Assembly: GCA_932182025.1 (NCBI GenBank)
Contig: CAKNXK010000027.1
Location: 199,965-263,964, forward strand
From: an uncultured Candidatus Melainabacteria bacterium
Lineage (GTDB): Bacteria > Cyanobacteriota > Vampirovibrionia > Gastranaerophilales > Gastranaerophilaceae
Length of the DNA: 64,000 bases
Direction of reading: 5' to 3'
Position numbers and translations under genes: made by a program. Below, piece after piece: positions 17,926-26,076 of the stretch. Every line of letters begins with the position of its first letter. Position 1 is the first letter of the stretch. The notes under the pieces are model-generated. The model had not been told where the DNA came from. It saw only the letters and a program-made list of their open reading frames with translations, and did no database searches.

Positions 17926-18890
17926 TGTGTTCTGTTAAATTGTTAGATTGTACGCTGCGTGACGGCGGTTATATTATTGATTGGATGTTTGGTAAAAAGA
18001 ACATCCAATCTGTTTTGTATAACCTTAATCAAGCAGGTGTGGATTATATTGAGTGCGGGTTTTTAAAAGAGTGTGAACAGAACGAGGATAAGACTTTTTT
18101 TGCTTCACCTGATTCGGTTCCGGATAATATCAATTGCACTCTTATGGTTAATTTTGGTGAATATCCTGTTGAAAAGTTTTTTCAATGCAAAAACAAGAAT
18201 GCAAAAATTCGTGTCGCATTCAAAAAATCAAAACAAAACGAGGCTTTGGTGTATATCCAAACCCTTGTGAATTTGGGTTGGAAAGTGTTTGCAAATCCGA
18301 TGAGTACAAATACTTATTCTAATGCTGAACTCGAATTGCTTCTTAATGAAATCAATAAGATTAAACCTTATGGACTTACAATTGTCGATACTTTGGGAAA
18401 TATGTATCAGGATGATGTTCAGGAAATCTTTGAATTTATTGATAAACGGCTTGAGGAAAGTATTGCGCTTGGGTTTCATTCACATAATAGCTTGCAGTTG
18501 TCGTTTTCTAATACAAAAGCACTTTTAAAAATGGATTTTAATCGTGAGATTGTGATTGATGCTTGTGTTTACGGGATGGGTCGCGGTGCGGGAAACCTTT
18601 GCACAGAGCTGATTTTGCCATATTTGAATGATAATATGGGAGCAGAATATAATATTTTACCAATTTTAAAAATTTTAGATGAGTGTGTTAACCCGATTTA
18701 TGAAAAAACGCCTTGGGGATACTCTACCCCGTATTGTATTGCGGCTATTCACGGCTGTCATCCTAATTATGCAACGTATTTAAAATCTCTTGATATTTCT
18801 GATTTAGAAATCGGCAGGATTTTGAGTCAAATTCCTGCCGATAAAAAAACTGTTTTTGACGAAGCCTTACTTCTTGGATTTATCAGCTAA
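17925..18890 (+). CDS. HMGL-like (DRE-TIM) aldolase-family protein
   Basis: A 321-residue TIM-barrel enzyme of the pyruvate-carboxylase/HMG-CoA-lyase-like family. Landmarks are LLDCTLRDGG (metal and catalytic Asp), IECGF, VDTLGNMYQDD, GFHSHNSLQLS (metal His pair) and YGMGRGAGN. Relatives include 4-hydroxy-2-oxovalerate aldolases and enzymes in polysaccharide loci; the substrate cannot be told here. It starts in the stop of the OmpH-like gene (TAATG) and its 3' end overlaps metG convergently by 24 nt. Confidence 0.85.
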   Translation: MCSVKLLDCTLRDGGYIIDWMFGKKNIQSVLYNLNQAGVDYIECGFLKECEQNEDKTFFASPDSVPDNINCTLMVNFGEYPVEKFFQCKNKNAKIRVAFKKSKQNEALVYIQTLVNLGWKVFANPMSTNTYSNAELELLLNEINKIKPYGLTIVDTLGNMYQDDVQEIFEFIDKRLEESIALGFHSHNSLQLSFSNTKALLKMDFNREIVIDACVYGMGRGAGNLCTELILPYLNDNMGAEYNILPILKILDECVNPIYEKTPWGYSTPYCIAAIHGCHPNYATYLKSLDISDLEIGRILSQIPADKKTVFDEALLLGFIS

Positions 18891-20423
18891 TTCACTATCC
18901 ATTCTTAAAAAAACAGGTTTGATGTTTTCTTTATCAATCAAATGTCCAACTTTTATGTTATCGCAAGTTATATCATCCAATTTTGTATTCAAATCATAAG
19001 ATAATTGTTCAGCCATTGCTTTCGCAATATTAGGACAGTAAGGATAAATTAATGAAGAAATTACGCACATGATTTCAAGTACTGTTGTAAGAACTTCTCC
19101 GCATTTGTCCATTTGACCGTCTTTTGCTAATGTCCAAGGTGCATTGTCTGTTACATACTTATTTGTAATGTCAACAAGTTCAATAATTCTTTGCGCTGCT
19201 TCTTGAACTTCGTAGTAATCAAAATGGTGTTTAACAGCTTTTACTGTTTCAAGTGCTTTATCGAATAAGTCTGACTTAACCTTGAACTCAGGTTTTACAT
19301 CACCTTCAAAGTATTTAACAAGCATAGAAAGAGTTCTGTTTAGAAGGTTTCCCATTGAGTTTGCAAGGTGAGCATTAACTTTTTCTTTAAAATCCTCATC
19401 AGAATAGTTACCATCCTTACCGCAAGGCGCAGCTGCTGCCATATAATAGCGAAGCGGGTCAGGACAATCAAGATTAAATGCATTAAGTACGCTCGTAGGT
19501 GAAATTACATTGCCTAAAGATTTTGACATTTTAGTTTGGTCAATTGTAATCCAGCCATGAGCAAGAATCTGTTTTGGTAATGGTAAATCAAGTGCCATCA
19601 ATATTGCAAGCCAGTAAATGCTGTGGAATTTCAAGATATCTTTACCGATAACCTGAACCTCTGCAGGCCAATATTTCTTGAATTTCTCGCTAGAACCGTC
19701 CGGATTATAGCCTAGAGCTGTGATGTAGTTTGAAAGTGCATCAATCCAAACATAGATAACCTGATCTTCGTCATCAAGAACAGGAATTCCCCAGGTTACG
19801 TTTGATTTTGCGCGTGAAACAGAAATATCTTCAATATTTTCAAGCTGATTTAAAACTTCGTTTGCACGGAAAGATGGAACGATAAAATCAGGGTTTGTTT
19901 TAATATGTTTGATAATTGCATCTTTGTATTTTGTGAGTTTGAAGAAATAATTTTCTTCGCTTACAACTTCGGGTTTTTTAAGGTGATCAGGGCAAAGTCC
20001 GTCTTCTGTAAGGTCTTTTTCGCTCAAGAAAGCTTCACAGCCTTGGCAGTAAAGTCCTTTGTAAGAGTTTTTGTAGATATCACCTTGTTCAACAAGTTTT
20101 TTGAAAATCTTTTGTACAACCTGTTCGTGCTCATCATCAGTTGTTCTTATGAATTGAGAATAATTGATATCAAGGGCATTCCAAGCATCTTTGAATTTGT
20201 TTGCATTCATATCACAAAGTTCTTTTGGTGTCATACCTTGAGCTGCTGATGTTTTTTGGATTTTGATACCGTGTTCATCAGTTCCTGTAAGGAAATACGT
20301 ATCTTCACATCTTTGAGTAAAATGTCTATAGATAACATCAGTAAGAATTTTTTCATAAGCGTGTCCGATATGCGGTGCGCCGTTTACATAGTCAATTGCA
20401 GTGGTTGTATAAAATTTTTCCAT
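18867..20423 (-). CDS. metG: Methionyl-tRNA synthetase
   Basis: A 518-residue class I synthetase charging tRNA-Met. Visible motifs are YVNGAPHIGHAYEK (HIGH region), a CQGC...CPDH zinc-knuckle-like pair near residue 130, TKMSKSLGN (KMSKS), and the anticodon-binding helical region. It lacks a C-terminal Trbp111 dimerisation domain. I chose ATG 20423, which has AGAGGGA upstream; the longer in-frame start at 20465 lies within the promoter region. The promoter is TTGTCT-16-TATAAT. Confidence 0.97.
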   Translation of the reverse strand: MEKFYTTTAIDYVNGAPHIGHAYEKILTDVIYRHFTQRCEDTYFLTGTDEHGIKIQKTSAAQGMTPKELCDMNANKFKDAWNALDINYSQFIRTTDDEHEQVVQKIFKKLVEQGDIYKNSYKGLYCQGCEAFLSEKDLTEDGLCPDHLKKPEVVSEENYFFKLTKYKDAIIKHIKTNPDFIVPSFRANEVLNQLENIEDISVSRAKSNVTWGIPVLDDEDQVIYVWIDALSNYITALGYNPDGSSEKFKKYWPAEVQVIGKDILKFHSIYWLAILMALDLPLPKQILAHGWITIDQTKMSKSLGNVISPTSVLNAFNLDCPDPLRYYMAAAAPCGKDGNYSDEDFKEKVNAHLANSMGNLLNRTLSMLVKYFEGDVKPEFKVKSDLFDKALETVKAVKHHFDYYEVQEAAQRIIELVDITNKYVTDNAPWTLAKDGQMDKCGEVLTTVLEIMCVISSLIYPYCPNIAKAMAEQLSYDLNTKLDDITCDNIKVGHLIDKENIKPVFLRMDSELADKSKK

Positions 20424-20453
20424 TTCGTAATCCCTCTTAATACTTTTGAAAAA

Positions 20454-20481
20454 ATTATACCACAAGAAGACAGGGAGACAA
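20454..20481 (-). promoter_or_regulatory. Probable metG promoter
   Basis: On the minus strand TTGTCT and TATAAT are separated by 16 bases and lie about 30 bases upstream of the metG start. Confidence 0.6.
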
Positions 20482-20500
20482 ATCTGCCTCCCGCTTTTAT

Positions 20501-21043
20501 TTATAAAGTAAAGTTAAGATAGCTTTTATCGATTTCATCCTGTTCTACTCCAATGTATCTCAGGGTGATTTGAGGTGATGAGTGGTTAAATATTTTTTGA
20601 AGGATAACAACATCTTTGAATTGTTTGTAATGATGATATCCAAAAGTTTTTCTAAGAGTGTGCGTGCCTATGCAGGTTTCAATGCCGGCATCTCTGCAGG
20701 CTTGATTGATTATGCGATAGGCATTTGTTCTGTCCATTCGTTTTTTGTGTGAAGTTCTGAATAGAGGCTCAGTCATTTTTTTTCTGTAAGTTACGTATTT
20801 GACAATATCTTGTACTTTTTCGTTGAGTGGAAAACTTTTTCGTTTTCCTGTTTTTTTCTCGATAATACTTACATAATCTTTGTGCTTTACATCTCTTACA
20901 TTAAGCGCAAGGATGTCGGAAACTCTGAGTCCTGTATTAATACCCATAACGAATAGGAGGAGGTTTCTCCAGTTTCCTTTTGAGAGCAGGTGTTCAACCC
21001 GTTTAAGTTTTGTTTTGTCTTTGATTGGTTCTACGATGTTCAT
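20501..21043 (-). CDS. Small tyrosine recombinase (catalytic domain only)
   Basis: A 180-residue tyrosine recombinase without the N-terminal SAM-like arm. Catalytic residues are visible: Arg in NTGLRVSD, Lys in EKKTGKRK, HTLRKTFGYHH (HxxR), FNHSS and the nucleophile Tyr in LRYIGVEQDE. Its size and motifs recall small phage-like or FimB-like recombinases seen in Firmicutes mobile DNA. It is transcribed away from a 110-bp tandem repeat array that begins less than 100 bp upstream, which could hold its target sites. Relation to the array is inference. Confidence 0.88.
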   Translation of the reverse strand: MNIVEPIKDKTKLKRVEHLLSKGNWRNLLLFVMGINTGLRVSDILALNVRDVKHKDYVSIIEKKTGKRKSFPLNEKVQDIVKYVTYRKKMTEPLFRTSHKKRMDRTNAYRIINQACRDAGIETCIGTHTLRKTFGYHHYKQFKDVVILQKIFNHSSPQITLRYIGVEQDEIDKSYLNFTL

Positions 21044-21110
21044 AATTTCTCCTTTCTGTTTTGTTGAACTATCAAAAACAGCTTCAAGAAAAGAGTTTGA
21101 CTTATTTTAT

Positions 21111-21431
21111 AATTTCCACCCTTTCGAACCCGTCGGTAGTTTTACGAAAAAGGTTGACGTGTAGGCTCAATTTGAATTGATAGTTTTAACGAAATGTCAA
21201 CAAGCTTATTGTGTTACGCTAATCCCAACCCACTTGAACCCGTCGGTAGTTTTACAAAAAAGGTTGTCCTGTAGGCTCAATTTGAATTGATAGTTTTAAC
21301 GAAATGTCAACAAGCTTATTGTGTTACGCTAATCCCAACCCACTTGATCTCGTCGGTAGTTTTACGAAAAAGGTTGACCTGTAGGCTCAATTTAAATTGG
21401 TAGTTTTAACGAAATGTCAACCGCCCCTTGT
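21111..21431 (+). repeat. Tandem array of about 2.9 copies of a 110-bp element (family member A)
   Basis: CGTCGGTAGTTTTAC recurs at 21131, 21241 and 21351, a period of exactly 110 bp. Each copy has GTTGAC and GTCAAC arms about 40 bases apart and, in one frame, ends an open stretch with KVDL or KVDV and a TAG stop. Copy 3 is best preserved: GGTTGAC at 21372-21378 pairs with GTCAACC at 21416-21422, followed by GCCCCTTGT. Copy 2 has a broken arm (GTTGTC). Related single elements lie at about 38035 and 63188. The array fills the gap between the recombinase and the next gene. Confidence 0.85.
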
Positions 21432-21498
21432 TAAAAAAAGCAATTTTTGGAGAGGAAAATACTTTATATATTTATAGAGGAAATTAATAGGAAAAATT

Positions 21499-21999
21499 AT
21501 GCCAGGATTAAATGAAACTTCGTTAGCAACATACCAGAATTTTGATGGTGCAAATACTACTATGCTTTTAAGGTCTTTTAGTACAAAGCCTGCAAAAGGA
21601 TTGACTTTAACGGGTGGTTTTGGAGGAAGCACGAATTTTAAGGGTACGAATGCATTTGTGCTTGAAGGTAAGGCTAAGTATGCTATTGACGAGCATTTTA
21701 GTTTTCAGTTGAGGTCAAGGAACTCGTTTGCATCAGGAAATAGCGCATCTCAAGTGCGTCTTTCTCCGGGGTATAAAACTAATGTTTCAAAAGATGTTTC
21801 GATTTATGCAAATCCTTATGTTTCAGCCAAATATAAGTTTAATGACAGTAAATTAACTACTGATGTTGGGGCTTTTGCGGGAGCAACGTATAAAATAGCT
21901 CCGGAATATACTGTGTCCGGTGAGGTTCAGAAATATAACGGGCTTGATTGCGGCGCAGAAAACTGGGGCGTGAATGTAATTTTTAGTCATACATTTTAG
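21499..21999 (+). CDS. Beta-rich, barrel-like hypothetical protein
   Basis: A 166-residue protein without a signal peptide. From about residue 25 it alternates hydrophobic and polar residues in short strands joined by Gly/Ser/Asn turns (GLTLTGGFGGSTNF, VSIYANPYVSAKYKF) and ends in the aromatic-terminal strand VNVIFSHTF, like an outer-membrane beta barrel. The lack of a signal is odd for a barrel; the true start may lie in disrupted upstream DNA, or secretion may use another route. It lies right after the repeat array, with TAGGAAAAATT upstream of its ATG. Confidence 0.6.
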   Translation: MPGLNETSLATYQNFDGANTTMLLRSFSTKPAKGLTLTGGFGGSTNFKGTNAFVLEGKAKYAIDEHFSFQLRSRNSFASGNSASQVRLSPGYKTNVSKDVSIYANPYVSAKYKFNDSKLTTDVGAFAGATYKIAPEYTVSGEVQKYNGLDCGAENWGVNVIFSHTF

Positions 22000-22111
22000 G
22001 GTTAAGAAACTTAACAATCTCATGCATACGTAGGGTTGAATTCAACCCCCTGATGAGTTATAATAGAGTATATACTTGGTATAACTATTAGAGTAAAAAA
22101 AGGATTTTCTT

Positions 22112-23848
22112 ATGTCAATATCGTTTAGCGGTCTGGCTTCAGGCTTAGATACTTCTGGCTGGGTTGATGCTATGGTTTCAATTAAACAGCAGAAAGTAAC
22201 AGCCTATAACACTGAATTGTCAGCTATAAAAAATAAAAAAAGTACTTTAACTGCAACAAGAACTGTTTTTAATAACTTTAGAACAGCAATTGAAAAATTT
22301 ACAGATGCTAAGTTTGGCGGAACATTTGATGTATTTACAAAGAATTCTGCTAAATCTTCTAATGAAGCAGTTTTCACAGCAACAGCAAATGAAAAAGCAG
22401 CAAGGCAAAATTATGATATAACAGTTCAGCAGCTTGCTACTTATACAAAAGCAATCTCAAAAGACTCTGTAAGTGCTGTTGCGGATGACGATACTAAACT
22501 CTCTCAGCTAGGCATTACAGCAGGCTCTTTAACAGCCTATGTTAACGGTGCAAAGACTACTATTGAAATAGGTAAAGATGATACATTTGGTGATTTAAAA
22601 GCACGTCTTGCAGAAGCCGGCGTTAAAACTGAGGTTAATGAAGACGGTCTATTATCTTTTTCATCATTTGATGGTACTAAAGAAGTTAGTATTGGTGCTA
22701 CAACTGATGGAAGTAATTTGGTCTCTCTTGTAGGTTTAGAAAAACAAGAAGACGGTACGTATCTTTCTACAAATTCTTTGTTCAAGGCAAGTGTTGCTTC
22801 AAAACTTACTGATGCAAACTCAGGTTTTAGTGAGCAGATTACAGCCGGTACTTTCAAAATCGGTGATGCAACATTTACCATTGATGAAAATACAACTTTA
22901 TCAGGCTTGATTTCTTCTATTAATAGCAATAAAGATGCTCAGGCTTATGCTTACTGGGATGATGCTACCGGAAAACTTTCTATTACATCTAAAAAAGAAG
23001 GTGCTTCTTATATTAATATTGAAGCAGGAACAAGTAATTTTACTGATGTAATGCAGTTTACTGAAACTGAACGTGATGCTGATGGCAATGTTGTTTCTTC
23101 AAAAATGTTTACAGATGTTCAAGAACTTGGTAAAAATGCAATATTTACGGTTAATGGAACAAAGATGACTTCAACATCTAACACTGTAACAGAAGATATT
23201 TCAAGAATTGAAGGTGTTACATTAACTTTAAATAAGGTAAGTTCAGAAGAAGATGGTGTTTCTAAGCTTACAGTAGAACAAGATACCACAGATTTAATTG
23301 AAGCTGTTAAGTCGTTTGTATCTGCTTATAATGATGTCATTGCAAAAATTGATGAAGTTACCGCAAATGGTGCAGATTTACAAAGAGAAACCAACCTAAC
23401 AAGCTTTAAAAATACTATAAGGACTTATGCAAATGGTAGTAATACCAGCAACGGAGGTGCTTTTAAGCTTCTAGCTGATATAGGTATTTCTACAGGTAAG
23501 GCTGATGGTAATAATATATCCGCGGATAACACTAATACACTTGTGTTAGACGAAGCGAAGCTAAAAGAAGCTCTTGCGAAAGACCCAGAGTCTGTAAGAT
23601 CTCTTTTAGCGGGTGAAAATGGCGTATTAAGTATGATGGAAGATTCTGTTGAGCAAACATTATCTGCTTCTACCGGTTTCTTTGATGTTAAGGAAAAAAC
23701 CCTTAATTCTGATATTCAAAAAATGGAAACAAAAATTAAGAAACAAACAGACAGTGTTGCTAAATATAGAGCACAGCTGGAAAAGAAATTCAATGCAATG
23801 GAGCAGATGATTGCCAAAATGCAGCAGAATTACAGTTCATTTTTATAG
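22112..23848 (+). CDS. fliD: Flagellar filament cap protein FliD (hook-associated protein 2)
   Basis: A 578-residue FliD. It has the N-terminal signature SFSGLASGLDTSGWVDAM, an N-terminal coiled-coil region, a variable middle (about residues 75-350), and the C-terminal pattern ending in coiled helices (KKQTDSVAKYRAQLEKKF) and MQQNYSSFL. FliD caps the growing filament and directs flagellin assembly outside the cell. No other flagellar gene is nearby, so it is either a solitary locus or part of a dispersed set. AAAGGATTTT is the ribosome-binding site, and a strong terminator follows directly. Confidence 0.93.
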   Translation: MSISFSGLASGLDTSGWVDAMVSIKQQKVTAYNTELSAIKNKKSTLTATRTVFNNFRTAIEKFTDAKFGGTFDVFTKNSAKSSNEAVFTATANEKAARQNYDITVQQLATYTKAISKDSVSAVADDDTKLSQLGITAGSLTAYVNGAKTTIEIGKDDTFGDLKARLAEAGVKTEVNEDGLLSFSSFDGTKEVSIGATTDGSNLVSLVGLEKQEDGTYLSTNSLFKASVASKLTDANSGFSEQITAGTFKIGDATFTIDENTTLSGLISSINSNKDAQAYAYWDDATGKLSITSKKEGASYINIEAGTSNFTDVMQFTETERDADGNVVSSKMFTDVQELGKNAIFTVNGTKMTSTSNTVTEDISRIEGVTLTLNKVSSEEDGVSKLTVEQDTTDLIEAVKSFVSAYNDVIAKIDEVTANGADLQRETNLTSFKNTIRTYANGSNTSNGGAFKLLADIGISTGKADGNNISADNTNTLVLDEAKLKEALAKDPESVRSLLAGENGVLSMMEDSVEQTLSASTGFFDVKEKTLNSDIQKMETKIKKQTDSVAKYRAQLEKKFNAMEQMIAKMQQNYSSFL

Positions 23849-23850
23849 TA

Positions 23851-23879
23851 AAAAGCGGGGTTTAAACCCCGCTTTTTTT
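23851..23879. terminator. Bidirectional terminator between fliD and the NuoC-like gene
   Basis: AAAAGCGGGG and CCCCGCTTTTTTT form a stem with a TTTAAA loop. It ends fliD; the stop codon of the minus-strand gene lies within its T-tract. Confidence 0.92.
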
Positions 23880-24192
23880 AGGCGAATAATATGGAGAATT
23901 TTTCGCCGATTTTTTCTTCAAATTCTTTAGCTGCGGGATATAGTTGTTCAATACTTTCAGCCTTTCCTATGGCATTATAGAGCAATTTTAACTCTTCTTC
24001 ATCTTCGGTGTTGTACAAATTATAAATTAATTCGACGCTATTTTCATTGCGTGATGCAGTGATATTTTTAAGGACGTCAAAATGATAAACCTCTTTCATG
24101 ATTTTTATAACATATGCTAAGTTGTTTTTGATAAGTATATTATCGTTAATGCAGCTGCTATTATCCATTACTATTCTTAAGTTTTCTGTCAT
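23878..24192 (-). CDS. Small hypothetical protein, faintly NuoC-like
   Basis: A 104-residue acidic protein. The order VELIYNLYNTEDEEEL...SIEQLYPAAKEFEEKIGEKFSILF is reminiscent of the core of NADH dehydrogenase subunit C / Ech subunit D (strand, then a Tyr-Pro-Ala-Ala segment, then a helix ending near the iron-sulphur partner). It is much shorter, and no other complex I gene is nearby. I chose ATG 24192 with AAGGAG seven bases upstream rather than the longer start at 24216. The function is unassigned. Confidence 0.6.
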   Translation of the reverse strand: MTENLRIVMDNSSCINDNILIKNNLAYVIKIMKEVYHFDVLKNITASRNENSVELIYNLYNTEDEEELKLLYNAIGKAESIEQLYPAAKEFEEKIGEKFSILFA

Positions 24193-24286
24193 TTGTTTGC
24201 TCCTTAGGTCTACCAATTAGCCAATGAATTGTACATATAAAAGATAATAGCATGCCTATACAATAAAAATCAATAAGGCATAAAAA

Positions 24287-24604
24287 ATGATTAAGAATTT
24301 AACTGCAAGAGGAAATGGATGGCATTTAGGTATCCATAAAAATATTATCAAGTTACTGGGTGTAAATCCTGAAACTTGTAAAATGCAGTTTAGGATTAAG
24401 AATAAGGTTTTGTATGTACAAGAGATTTTACCAAACAATCCCGATTATGAAAAATATCTGATAAGACCATTTAGCAAGAAAAATACGGGTTGGGGATTTT
24501 ATATGCCAAACTCAATTCTTGAATTACTTGATATCAATCCTGAAACAGATCAGGTCGAGCTGGAAATTGAAGACACAACATTGATAATTAAAAAACACGG
24601 GTAA
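24287..24604 (+). CDS. Tandem AbrB/MazE-like DNA-binding protein
   Basis: A 105-residue protein with two similar halves. Residues 9-47 (GNGWHLGIHKNIIKLLGVNP then a beta hairpin ending LYVQEI) and residues 66-103 (NTGWGFYMPNSILELLDINP then TTLIIKK) each look like a swapped-hairpin AbrB/MazE unit. The family binds DNA as regulators or antitoxins. No toxin-like gene is adjacent, so a regulator is favoured. An AAGG lies about nine bases before the ATG. Confidence 0.65.
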   Translation: MIKNLTARGNGWHLGIHKNIIKLLGVNPETCKMQFRIKNKVLYVQEILPNNPDYEKYLIRPFSKKNTGWGFYMPNSILELLDINPETDQVELEIEDTTLIIKKHG

Positions 24605-24743
24605 GCTTTCCCTGCTCACACTCCTCCGTCACAGACAGTTAAGAGAAATCGAACGGAAAGGAGGGTAGGGGTAAATGACTATAGTTTTGTAGTTATGACT
24701 ATAACTTTGGAAGAATGTTGAAAAAATGAAGTTCTGTATAACA

Positions 24744-24784
24744 GAAAAAGCGCTATGGCTTATCTTATGGATAAACATAGCACT
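24744..24784 (-). terminator. Likely xer terminator
   Basis: Read on the minus strand, AGTGCTATG pairs with CATAGCGCT (one mismatch), with an inner TTATC/GATAA pairing, followed by TTTTTC. It lies about 100 nt past the xer stop. Confidence 0.6.
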
Positions 24785-24796
24785 ACATTTCTTTAA

Positions 24797-24852
24797 ATAG
24801 GGAAGTTAAGAAAAACCTTAAGAACTGAACCTTCTTAGGGTTCTTTCCCTAT
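24797..24852 (-). ncRNA. Candidate three-way-junction RNA element downstream of xer
   Basis: Outer arms ATAGGGAA and TTCCCTAT form 8 pairs. Inside are two hairpins: GAACC/GGTTC with a 7-nt loop, and TTAAG/CTTAA with a 6-nt loop. The whole lies between the xer stop and its probable terminator. It may be a processed 3' UTR element or a small RNA. The wider gap 24605-24881 also holds the direct repeat ATGACTATA (twice) and no gene I can support. Confidence 0.4.
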
Positions 24853-24881
24853 GTTCATTATTTGCTATTTTTCTCATTTTG

Positions 24882-25790
24882 TCAACTGTGCGGATGAGCA
24901 GTAGAGTAAACTTCTTGCATGTGTTTCATTGAGATATGAGTATAAATCTGGGTGTTGGAAATTCCTGCGTGACCGAGGAGTTCCTGAACTACTCTTAAAT
25001 CTGCTCCGTTTTCAATAAGGCGGGTTGCGAAGCTGTGGCGAAAAACGTGCGGGGTGACTTTTTTAGGAAGCTCTATTTTTTCTACAACCTCGTTAATAGC
25101 TTTTCTTATGGTTTTATTTTGGAGTCTAAAACCGGTGCTGTTAATAAACAGAGGTGTGTTGTCGTTTATTATTCCTGTATTGTAGTTTGGTGCAATCAGG
25201 TTTCGGGCTGTATTAATATATTGGACTAAATAATTTTTTGCCCTGTCTGAAATCAATACTATTCTTTCTTTTGCACCTTTACCAAATACTTTTATCTCGT
25301 TTTCTTCAATATTCAGGTCGCCAAAATTAAGATTGCTGAGTTCGGATACACGCATTCCTGTTGCCCATAAAAGTTCTAAGATAACTTTGTTTCTAAATCC
25401 TGCCGGAGTATCAATTTTTACATTGTTTAGTATTTGTTCAACTTCTTCGGTTGTCAAGAATTTTGGCAGTGATTTGGGTCTTTTAGGTGCAGAAAGCGAT
25501 ACTGCCGGGTTTGTGTCTATGTATCTTTCACGGAACAAGTATTTGTAGAATGTTCGTATTGATGCGGTTTTCCTTGCGATTGTTGTTTTTTTATAATCAA
25601 AGCGTTGGATAAAATACAAGTATTCTCTCAATTTATTAAAATCGACATCAACAGAGCTTATACCGTCAAGCCAGAGTATAAAGCTTACGATATCGGAGCA
25701 ATATGCACTTAGAGTGTGTTCGGAAAAGTTTTTCTCCACACTCAAATATGTTTTAAATCCTTCTATAAATTCTTTTTCTCTTGTGTCCAT
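24882..25790 (-). CDS. xerC: Xer-type site-specific tyrosine recombinase
   Basis: A 302-residue recombinase with an N-terminal SAM-like core-binding domain (about residues 5-90) and the catalytic domain. Catalytic residues are Arg in ATGMRVSEL, Lys in GKGAKER, HVFRHSFAT (HxxR), LGHAG and Tyr in TQIYTH. This is the normal XerC/XerD length; which of the two cannot be decided. It would resolve chromosome dimers at dif with FtsK. The start is ATG 25790 or 25799; TATAAT at 25804-25809 lies only four bases before the latter, so the mRNA is close to leaderless. Confidence 0.9.
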   Translation of the reverse strand: MDTREKEFIEGFKTYLSVEKNFSEHTLSAYCSDIVSFILWLDGISSVDVDFNKLREYLYFIQRFDYKKTTIARKTASIRTFYKYLFRERYIDTNPAVSLSAPKRPKSLPKFLTTEEVEQILNNVKIDTPAGFRNKVILELLWATGMRVSELSNLNFGDLNIEENEIKVFGKGAKERIVLISDRAKNYLVQYINTARNLIAPNYNTGIINDNTPLFINSTGFRLQNKTIRKAINEVVEKIELPKKVTPHVFRHSFATRLIENGADLRVVQELLGHAGISNTQIYTHISMKHMQEVYSTAHPHS

Positions 25791-25827
25791 ATTTATCATG
25801 TTTATTATACAATACTTTGTATAAAGT

Positions 25828-26076
25828 ATGAATATTTTTAAATCATTTGAAACATTTTTAAAAGAACCATTAAGCGTACTGAAATCCAACATCATACAGA
25901 TTGTGAGTATTCAGACGGGTAATATTTTTGCAAATAAACCGTCAGTGGATGTTACAATGTTGAAGGATAAAACACAGGTTACTGTTGTGAATAATGAAAA
26001 GCTCTATAACTTGCTGACATTGGTTAAGCATAGACAGGAGCAGAAGGAATTGGAACATGAAACATCTAAATGCTAA
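25828..26076 (+). CDS. Hypothetical protein upstream of engB
   Basis: An 82-residue protein with no motif I recognise. The first half is mixed hydrophobic (SFETFLKEPLSVLKSNIIQIVSI), the middle looks like short beta strands, and the C-terminal quarter is a charged helix (VKHRQEQKELEHETSKC). It overlaps the engB start by 20 nt in another frame, so it is probably expressed with it. Confidence 0.55.
   Translation: MNIFKSFETFLKEPLSVLKSNIIQIVSIQTGNIFANKPSVDVTMLKDKTQVTVVNNEKLYNLLTLVKHRQEQKELEHETSKC

Noticed and set aside
20880..21164. 94-codon plus-strand frame entering the first repeat
   Set aside because: It lies antisense over the recombinase gene and has no ribosome-binding site; only its last codons in the repeat are of interest.
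21111..21431. CRISPR array
   Set aside because: The period is 110 bp, and nearly the whole unit is repeated; there are no unique spacers of 30-40 bp and no cas genes.
20501..21431. Classical integron (intI plus attC array)
   Set aside because: The recombinase is too short for IntI, and the repeats lack proper RYYYAAC/GTTRRRY ends, although the general idea of folded target sites remains open.
24605..24881. Known structural RNA (RNase P, tmRNA, SRP RNA)
   Set aside because: None of their conserved core sequences is present, and the element is too small.
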